IMG/VR virus record: IMGVR_UViG_3300044633_000612
Location: 1-37,024 of that record
Strand: one strand, 5' to 3'
Source of the DNA: a virus
Length of the DNA stretch: 37,024 bases
Each line of letters starts with the position of its first letter. Position 1 is the stretch's first letter. Below are positions 31,720-37,024 of this stretch, piece by piece. The position numbers and the translations under genes were made by a program. The notes below the pieces were generated by a model. It saw only the letters and a list, made by a program, of their open reading frames with translations. It ran no database searches and was not told the origin of the DNA.

Positions 31720-31752
31720 AAAAAAAGCTCGGTAAATCAATACCGAGCTTTT
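31720..31752 (-). terminator. Intrinsic terminator after major tail gene
   Basis: A perfect 12-bp stem pairs 31723-31734 with 31741-31752 (core AGCTCGGTA/TACCGAGCT) around a 6-base loop. On the minus strand it ends in a run of seven T residues. It lies 20 bases after the major tail gene stop and probably limits transcription of downstream tail genes relative to capsid and tail-tube genes. Confidence 0.9.
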
Positions 31753-31772
31753 ATAATTAAATGGAATTTTAA

Positions 31773-32729
31773 TTAAACTATAACTCCTGTAGTTCCTAAC
31801 ATTGTAGCAGCATCTAATCCGTTCTTTTTGATTAATGGCTGAACTACATTTGCAACAGTTTGGGAAGAATAAACAAGAGTATATTGACCAGGTACAGTTG
31901 TTGATTCTGTCACTGTTGTCAAAGTGATGTCTGCTGCCGTTGTTGTGTTTCTCATTTTAGAAGTTGCTCCCGTTACTGAAGAAACAAAATCAGCAACAAC
32001 TAACCCTTCAACTGGGTAATTGGTAACAATATTGCCGAACTTAGCAAATACTTTAACCACTGAAGAAGTCTGACCGCAGCTAACTACTGTGACATAAACA
32101 TTCATCAATCCTTTAACTGCTGCTAAGTTAACTCCAGTGATTGATGAAGCAAGAATCATTCTCAAGTCTTCATCTCTCTGGTTGTTTTCCCATTCAAAAG
32201 AAAGCATTAATTTCTGAACTGCTGAATCATTTGTGAAAACCAATTTTGAGTAAAAAGTAGAAGCTTCAATTTGAATCGGATACAAATATCCGTCATCATT
32301 AGCAGTTTTGCCGAATACTGAGCCGTTGGCATCAATAATATAAACTCCAAATTCGGAGCATCTATTAGAGTTCAATAGAGCTAACAATTCCGGGCCTTTT
32401 TTCAAGATTAAAGCAGTTACAGTTCTTACTCCTGGGCGGATAAATTCTTTTGATTGGTCATCAAAAGTCTCATAAAGAGGGTCAGCTCTTTCTCCAGCTA
32501 CATTTTTTAAAGCTCCAGTTGGGTAGAATCTTTTTGAGTCATCAGCTTGATTAATTAAAGCAGTAATCCAAGCCAAGTCTAGAGTTCCGGCTGGGTCTAT
32601 TTTGTTATAAGTTCCGTCATTAGCAATGAGAGGAACAAGAATAAATTGTTTTGTTACTCCGAATACTGGAGAACAAGAAGGAGAGCCTGTATTTTGTAGT
32701 GATACATCACATGAGCATAAGTTTGACAT
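31773..32729 (-). CDS. Major tail (tube) protein candidate
   Basis: A 318-aa protein with a Cys/Ser-rich start (MSNLCSCDVSLQNTG), a beta-rich body and a C-terminal Ig-like part (about 225-300, VYVTVVSCGQTSSVVKVF onward), as in many tail-tube proteins with a surface domain. It lies between head-tail joining genes and the tape-measure region and is isolated by a strong terminator, fitting a highly expressed structural subunit. Family membership was not established by sequence alone. Confidence 0.68.
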   Translation of the reverse strand: MSNLCSCDVSLQNTGSPSCSPVFGVTKQFILVPLIANDGTYNKIDPAGTLDLAWITALINQADDSKRFYPTGALKNVAGERADPLYETFDDQSKEFIRPGVRTVTALILKKGPELLALLNSNRCSEFGVYIIDANGSVFGKTANDDGYLYPIQIEASTFYSKLVFTNDSAVQKLMLSFEWENNQRDEDLRMILASSITGVNLAAVKGLMNVYVTVVSCGQTSSVVKVFAKFGNIVTNYPVEGLVVADFVSSVTGATSKMRNTTTAADITLTTVTESTTVPGQYTLVYSSQTVANVVQPLIKKNGLDAATMLGTTGVIV

Positions 32730-32783
32730 TTTTTTTAAGATTAAATTGTTTTTAAATTATTTGATTTATTGGTTTTTTTTTAA

Positions 32784-33461
32784 TTAACAAGAGCATGAAA
32801 AATCTTTGTTGAATGGAATGTTTATAATCATTTCAGTTCCAGACAAATTGTCTGCAAATATCTTAGATTCATTCCCTCTGACAGTTACGTTCCCAAAGTT
32901 TGCATAGTCATTCTCTATCCATGTCAATTTGTTCTCATCATTGGTAGCTGGGTAATCTAATAGAGCTTTGATGAACCATTTTGCAAGTGACTTCATCTGC
33001 TTGATAGCATTCTCAATATGGTCTCCTCTAAGCCAGTTCTCTGGATTACAGTCAACCATGAAGTAGATAGCACAATCAGCAGTAAAATCAACAGTAGCTT
33101 CTTCATCTGAATAGCTTTCTGGAGAGTTCATGTGTAAATAAATGAACGGCAGCTTGTCAATAGAGTCAGGCTTCTGAATTAATTCAGAATTTGCTTCTAG
33201 AAAAGTCCCATAGTAGTAGAAAGGTAATATAAGAGAATAAATCCCAGGAAGTGGCTCAGTTGCTGATTCCACAATGATATATTCATTGTAAACAACTGAA
33301 ACAATAGTCATTCCAGATAGTTTCTTGCCCACTGTTGCCCATTTAGTACAATCTGAGAGCAGTTTCCACCCTTCAGCTACAACTTGTACCGATTGAACGG
33401 AGATAGTTGTGTCAATAGAGTTTATGACATTTCTGATATGTTCTGAAGTTATTAAGCCCAT
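32784..33461 (-). CDS. Head-tail joining or tail-completion protein candidate (225 aa)
   Basis: A 225-aa protein starting MGLITSEHIRNVINSIDTT. It overlaps the connector candidate by 10 bases and precedes the major tail gene, the place of tail terminator/completion proteins. Its mixed alpha/beta character and size are compatible, and it ends in FSCSC. No diagnostic motif was recognised. Confidence 0.6.
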   Translation of the reverse strand: MGLITSEHIRNVINSIDTTISVQSVQVVAEGWKLLSDCTKWATVGKKLSGMTIVSVVYNEYIIVESATEPLPGIYSLILPFYYYGTFLEANSELIQKPDSIDKLPFIYLHMNSPESYSDEEATVDFTADCAIYFMVDCNPENWLRGDHIENAIKQMKSLAKWFIKALLDYPATNDENKLTWIENDYANFGNVTVRGNESKIFADNLSGTEMIINIPFNKDFSCSC

Positions 33462-33958
33462 GACATTGATTCTTTTTTTATTCCTTTGTAAGTAGGATAA
33501 TCAGCTATGTTTTCCTCAATAAAATACTGAATTGAATGGTAGCTCTCTATCATTTTGTTGAAATCCAACACTAAAGAAGTAAAGCTCATAATTGATGGAG
33601 TAGCTATTGTTCCTGGGCTAGTTGTATTTCCTTGAATAGTATTAGCTTGAGGCTGAGTTCTAACAAAGTGAAATCTAACCCACTTCTTTACAAGCTCTTT
33701 CATGCCAATACTAGAATAAAGATATTTTTCATCTTGCTTGATGAAAGCATTATAAATAGCTAGATAAATAGCTGAAACAGGAACTCCAGAAACTAAATCA
33801 TTAATGAAAAGGGCACATAATTCAACTCCAAGAAGCTCAGAGAGAATCTGTTGTTCATGAACAGAGATAGCTGATGTTATTTTTGCAATAGTGAAAGCAT
33901 CACCAGCAATGATAGTATCTCCTGTTTTGAAGTCATCTGAGTTGATTAATATGCCCAT
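33452..33958 (-). CDS. Head-tail connector candidate (168 aa)
   Basis: A 168-aa mainly helical protein (MGILINSDDFKTGDTIIAG; SVHEQQILSELLGVELCALF), with KELVKKWVRFHFVRTQ in the middle. It resembles gp6-type connector proteins in size, helical content and position after the capsid genes, and would bind below the portal. The similarity is by eye. It is followed by an overlapping tail-completion candidate. Confidence 0.62.
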   Translation of the reverse strand: MGILINSDDFKTGDTIIAGDAFTIAKITSAISVHEQQILSELLGVELCALFINDLVSGVPVSAIYLAIYNAFIKQDEKYLYSSIGMKELVKKWVRFHFVRTQPQANTIQGNTTSPGTIATPSIMSFTSLVLDFNKMIESYHSIQYFIEENIADYPTYKGIKKESMSWA

Positions 33959-33963
33959 TTCAA

Positions 33964-34764
33964 TTAATTATTAAGAGATACTGAACCTTTGATTGAACAA
34001 GACATTGTGCCGCTTCCAGTATAACTTAGTCTATAATACCTGTAAGGACTAGAAGTGACTGTCATGAATTTAGTGGTTGTGGTTACGTTTGTTACCGTCA
34101 TTGTTACTGATGTAGCATAATCAGTTGAAACAGTTACATAATTAACTCCATCAACACTTCCTTGGAGAGTAACAGTACCAGCAGCAGTTCCAGAAATCTT
34201 AGTGACAACTGCTTGAAATTGTGCTTTATGCCAATATTTATTCAAGTTTGTTTGTAAATAAGTTGTTCCAGTGTTTGTTGCAGTATCTGAAGTCAAAGAA
34301 TAGCTTGAAAGCATCTGAACAGATGTCTTCTCATTATATAATCCAGAGCCCCAAAAATATCCATTAATACCAGTGGATTGAGTTCCTCTTCCTATCACTG
34401 CTATTCTATAATAAACAGATTTACCATGTGTTATTGTGAAAACTTTAGTTTGAGTGGTTACATTAGCAATGGACAAAGTATCAGCGGCATCATTGTCAAT
34501 GAAATTGATTCCATCATTGCTGCTTTGCAACTTTGCAATCCCATCAGGAGTTCCGGTTATTTTAGTTAAAACAATTTGGAAAGAACAAACTTCATAAAAG
34601 TTACTTGGATTTAAAGTCAAATACTCGGTGGCAGCATCATTCACTTTGCTTTCAGTTGCTTCCATTGCTACATATTTGCTTTGGCTAGGATTTTCCCCAC
34701 CTTGAGCAAATATAAACGAGGAACAAGCTAAGATAAATGATAATATAATTGATGTTTTTTTCAT
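33964..34764 (-). CDS. Secreted-type protein with two beta repeats, capsid operon (266 aa)
   Basis: A 266-aa protein with a clear signal-peptide-like N-terminus (MKKTSIILSFILACSSFIFAQ), likely cleaved after residue 20 or 21. Two related repeats follow: residues about 45-140 (FQIVLTKITGTPDGIAKLQSS ... YYRIAVIGRGT) and 158-262 (FQAVVTKISGTAAGTVTLQGS ... YYRLSYTGSGT). The repeats look like jelly-roll or Ig-like domains. It lies between a small gene after the capsid gene and the connector gene. It could decorate the capsid, or be exported to the host surface. An exported protein here is unusual. Confidence 0.8.
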   Translation of the reverse strand: MKKTSIILSFILACSSFIFAQGGENPSQSKYVAMEATESKVNDAATEYLTLNPSNFYEVCSFQIVLTKITGTPDGIAKLQSSNDGINFIDNDAADTLSIANVTTQTKVFTITHGKSVYYRIAVIGRGTQSTGINGYFWGSGLYNEKTSVQMLSSYSLTSDTATNTGTTYLQTNLNKYWHKAQFQAVVTKISGTAAGTVTLQGSVDGVNYVTVSTDYATSVTMTVTNVTTTTKFMTVTSSPYRYYRLSYTGSGTMSCSIKGSVSLNN

Positions 34765-35012
34765 TATTTCACAAGGTTTTTAAGGATTAATACTTCAGCT
34801 ACATTTTTAGAAGTAGTTAGCTTGGTTCCTACTTTTAATCCATTAAATTCTTTTATCACTTCAATCTCTTGCTCTTTAGTTGACTGAGATAGTTGCTGGA
34901 ATTTATTAGCTTCTGCTTGTACTTCATTAGCTTCTGAAGCTTCTGAAGTAGCAGTTTCAAGCTCAGGAGATTCCTGAGCTTGAACTGACTTTGGTGCTAC
35001 TTTTATTTTCAT
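34764..35012 (-). CDS. Small protein downstream of capsid gene (82 aa)
   Basis: An 82-aa protein: a polar Glu/Ala/Ser-rich first half (SPELETATSEASEANEVQAE) and a compact second half, EFNGLKVGTKLTTSKNVAEV, ending in LILKNLVK. The second half resembles the small domain often encoded right after capsid genes, possibly a decoration or assembly factor. It overlaps the next gene by one base (TAATG). Function is not established. Confidence 0.65.
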   Translation of the reverse strand: MKIKVAPKSVQAQESPELETATSEASEANEVQAEANKFQQLSQSTKEQEIEVIKEFNGLKVGTKLTTSKNVAEVLILKNLVK

Positions 35013-35050
35013 TTCTTAATTGTTAAGATTTTGATTTGATTTGTTTAAGA

Positions 35051-36547
35051 TTAAACTGTTTCAAGAGCTGCAATGTCAGTGGCAAATACACCTTTAACAA
35101 AAGCAGTTCTGTTGTTGTTCTTAGTTACTAAAGCACCTCTCCACTCAGCAATGATAGTTCTCAAGTTCTTAGTCCAGTCATTACCGTCAAGACCAATATT
35201 AATCATGATTCCGTCCATCTGATATAAAACAGATAAATCAAAGTTTCCAACTAAATATTCTCCAGATGTTACTAAAGTAGTTCCTATCATTGGAACTCCA
35301 TCAAGAGTAAGAGTAGAACCAATATAAAGCAATCTATCAATGTATCTTCTATCAGTTGCAGAAACTTTCATCAACTTTAATTTAGTGATGTCATTTGGAT
35401 TCATTAAGATAGCATTCGGAGCCTCTTGATTAGCTAAAGCAATCTGATTCATAGCTACAACTAGAACATCAGCATTATTAGCATTGTCAACAGTAGCGGC
35501 AAAAGCACCAGCAGCAAAAGCAGTAGCAACAGTTCTAACTCCGTTTAATGCTGGAGGAGTATTGTTTCCGCTATAAGCAGTTAACTCAACATCTAGCAAA
35601 AGCTCTCTCATTAACTCATTTCTGATTTCACTTTCAATGAAGTCAATGTCATCTAGCATCTCAGTAGAAACCTTGATGAATGCAGTTCTTTTGCAAACAT
35701 TTTGAGAAGCAACAACTAAATCAAAATCAATTTGATTCTTAGTTGCACCTTCTTCAGTACCACCAGCAGCTCCGTCTTTGTTAGCTTGGTAAACCCATGA
35801 GATAACATTTGAAGTTGTGTTTCCTTTAGCAAATAAATCAATCAAACGGATTCTTCTTGTTGCAATAACATTCAAGCCCGGGATTCTTTGTTCAACTGGA
35901 ACATTTCCTCCACTCACATTAGTAGATTCTAACATTGTTCCAACCGTCTTGAATGCAAACCCAGCTCCTACTGCTGCTGATTTGTCAGTTGATTTAAGAG
36001 CTGCTAACTTTTCTTTGTTAGCTGCAAAAGCTTCTTTAATGCTTTGACCATTCTGAATAAGTGAATTTCCAGCATTCTTTTTGTTTAAAGATTCAATAGC
36101 TAAGCCATACTCTTTTAAAGCTTTGTTTAATGCTTTAAATTGGTCAACTTGGTCATCTTTGATAGCTTTCAACATAATGTCAATATCTTCTTTAGAAGCT
36201 TTGCTTTCAATTAACTTGTTCAATTCTGCCTTTGAATTGTCATTCTTGGCATTGTAATAAGCAGCTAAATCTTCAGCAGAGCCATTCTCAATTAACTCAG
36301 TTAATTTCTCAGCAGATAATTCTTTGAACTTTCCTTCTACCATAAATACTGGGAGAATAGTTGCTAAGGAGATTCCAGCGCCTATTGCAGCACCCTTGTC
36401 CATCTTGCTGAAGTCAGCATTGGAAATTCCTATTCCGGCAAATAACATCACTACAAATAACAAGAAACGTGCTAGAGACTGCTTCTTCTTTGCATGACTG
36501 ATTTTTAATGTGTTTGAATTGCAAACTTTGTAATTAAGCTCTTTCAT
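35051..36547 (-). CDS. Major capsid protein, HK97 fold (complete)
   Basis: A 498-aa capsid subunit. Residues about 1-175 form an unusual delta-like region: a basic start (KISHAKKKQ), a signal-peptide-like segment (28-44, FLLFVVMLFAGIGISNA), a second hydrophobic stretch (52-70), then charged helices (75-175). The HK97 core follows, with GLNVIATRRIRLIDLF, ISWVYQ, a KVSTEMLDDI region and PNAILMNPNDI. The upstream protease would remove the N-terminal region. A GENE copy with the same beginning is at 1-380. The leader AAACCAAAATCAAAATG precedes the start. Confidence 0.9.
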   Translation of the reverse strand: MKELNYKVCNSNTLKISHAKKKQSLARFLLFVVMLFAGIGISNADFSKMDKGAAIGAGISLATILPVFMVEGKFKELSAEKLTELIENGSAEDLAAYYNAKNDNSKAELNKLIESKASKEDIDIMLKAIKDDQVDQFKALNKALKEYGLAIESLNKKNAGNSLIQNGQSIKEAFAANKEKLAALKSTDKSAAVGAGFAFKTVGTMLESTNVSGGNVPVEQRIPGLNVIATRRIRLIDLFAKGNTTSNVISWVYQANKDGAAGGTEEGATKNQIDFDLVVASQNVCKRTAFIKVSTEMLDDIDFIESEIRNELMRELLLDVELTAYSGNNTPPALNGVRTVATAFAAGAFAATVDNANNADVLVVAMNQIALANQEAPNAILMNPNDITKLKLMKVSATDRRYIDRLLYIGSTLTLDGVPMIGTTLVTSGEYLVGNFDLSVLYQMDGIMINIGLDGNDWTKNLRTIIAEWRGALVTKNNNRTAFVKGVFATDIAALETV

Positions 36548-37024
36548 TTTGATTTTGGTTTTAGATTTGGTTTTTAATTAATTTAGATAATAATTGTTTG
36601 GTTTTTGCTCTTGCTTCTTGCAGTGATTTCTCGGCTGCCGTTATTTGAGTAGATAAATCTGGCTCAATGCTTTTTGGAATGTTTACTGATATTGTTGGAG
36701 TAGCATAGTTGCTTCCTTTTAGAACTGCACTACCTTCAATGATTTTAGCTTCTGTCACTGCCCAGAAGTATCCTTCTTCTTCAATGTCATCTTTATTAGC
36801 AACAAAAGGAAAATATTTATCCCAATTTGCTTTCTCTTGAGTATACAATTTATCAGTTGTATTGATGCAAAGAAAGAGATTAATGTATCTCATTCCCACT
36901 GAATGCTCTTTTACCCAGCCGTTCAAGTATTGATTAAACATGAATTCATTTCTGTCAGAGCTTACTTTAGCTTCAAAGATTAATGCTTCAGTATCTCCAA
37001 GAAGTTCAATTCCTAAAGATGCCC
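36168..37024. repeat. Terminal duplication, right copy (pairs with 1-857)
   Basis: Aligns without gaps to 1-857. The capsid part (36168-36637) is almost identical; the protease part (36638-37024) has about one mismatch in four. The switch is abrupt at about 36627-36638, inside the 3' end of the protease gene. Confidence 0.95.
36561..37024 (-). CDS. Prohead maturation protease, C-terminal part (copy B, cut by window edge)
   Basis: The reading frame is open to the right edge of the window, so the 5' end is missing; 27 codons precede the first visible Met, and they align with copy A (LGIELLGDTEALIFEAK against LGVELDGETEALIFEAA). The remaining 126 residues are about 86% identical to copy A, whereas the DNA is only about 76% identical outside the last 25 codons, so most changes are silent. 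S228 of copy A is retained in IIEGSAVLKGSN. It is a functional-looking allele, followed by the capsid gene. Confidence 0.88.
   Translation of the reverse strand, partial: ASLGIELLGDTEALIFEAKVSSDRNEFMFNQYLNGWVKEHSVGMRYINLFLCINTTDKLYTQEKANWDKYFPFVANKDDIEEEGYFWAVTEAKIIEGSAVLKGSNYATPTISVNIPKSIEPDLSTQITAAEKSLQEARAKTKQLLSKLIKNQI

Noticed and set aside
34705-34714. Another GCAAATATAA promoter-like core
   Set aside because: It lies inside the signal-peptide codons of the 266-aa gene, with no gene start nearby, so a chance match is likely.
36561-36941. Protease copy B as a complete 126-aa gene starting at 36941
   Set aside because: The frame stays open and homologous to copy A right to the window edge; that Met is internal (position 158 in copy A).
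1-37024. Possible prophage: looked for integrase, repressor, attachment sites and tRNA genes
   Set aside because: None was recognisable in either strand; genes run in one direction with head, tail, lysis and replication modules only. Attachment sites cannot be excluded by eye.

Overview
This 37-kb window is an A+T-rich tailed-phage genome, almost certainly a siphovirus-like phage of a Bacteroidetes (Flavobacterium-like) host. Every credible gene lies on the minus strand, so functional order runs from high to low coordinates. The host assignment rests on Bacteroidetes-type promoters (TTG, 19 nt, TACATTTG), A-rich leaders without Shine-Dalgarno sequences, and phage or host families typical of that phylum (a DUF3127-like SSB, a BT4734/VirE-N-type primase). 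No integrase, repressor, tRNA or CRISPR array was recognised.

Layout in transcription order. (1) 37.0-19.1 kb, late genes: prohead protease (partial), major capsid protein, a secreted-type repeat protein, connector and tail-completion candidates, major tail protein, tape measure, tail tip and appendage proteins, small membrane proteins, CHAP endolysin, holin and a spanin-like protein, closed by a strong terminator at 19.0 kb. (2) 18.99-14.7 kb, early genes under two near-identical promoters (near 18.92 and 17.02 kb), with small unknown proteins, an HTH protein, an Ala/Lys-rich histone-H1-like protein and an SSB. (3) 14.7-12.2 kb, recombination genes: an OB-like protein, a coiled-coil protein and a PD-(D/E)XK exonuclease. 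(4) 12.2-8.2 kb, a complete 7-deazaguanine pathway (queD, queE, folE, queF, queC) with a DpdA-type DNA transglycosylase, a ParB-like protein and an unknown 87-aa protein. (5) 8.2-5.5 kb, a split primase and helicase, followed by a 346-bp non-coding stretch with two oppositely oriented arrays of TGTAAAAA iterons, the best origin candidate. (6) 5.2-0 kb, VRR-NUC nuclease, small and large terminase, portal, prohead protease and the start of the capsid gene again.

The two ends overlap: 1-857 aligns without a gap to 36168-37024. The capsid side is about 98.5% identical, but identity falls abruptly to about 76% inside the protease gene. The simplest reading is a circular or circularly permuted genome of about 36,167 bp, assembled from a mixed population that differs at the protease gene.

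The main biological story is genome modification. The phage appears to make preQ1 from GTP with its own enzymes and insert it into DNA in place of guanine, presumably to evade restriction. Other points of interest are the iteron region, the paired early promoters with a shared upstream element, apparently leaderless late promoters, and a capsid protein with a signal-peptide-like N-terminus.
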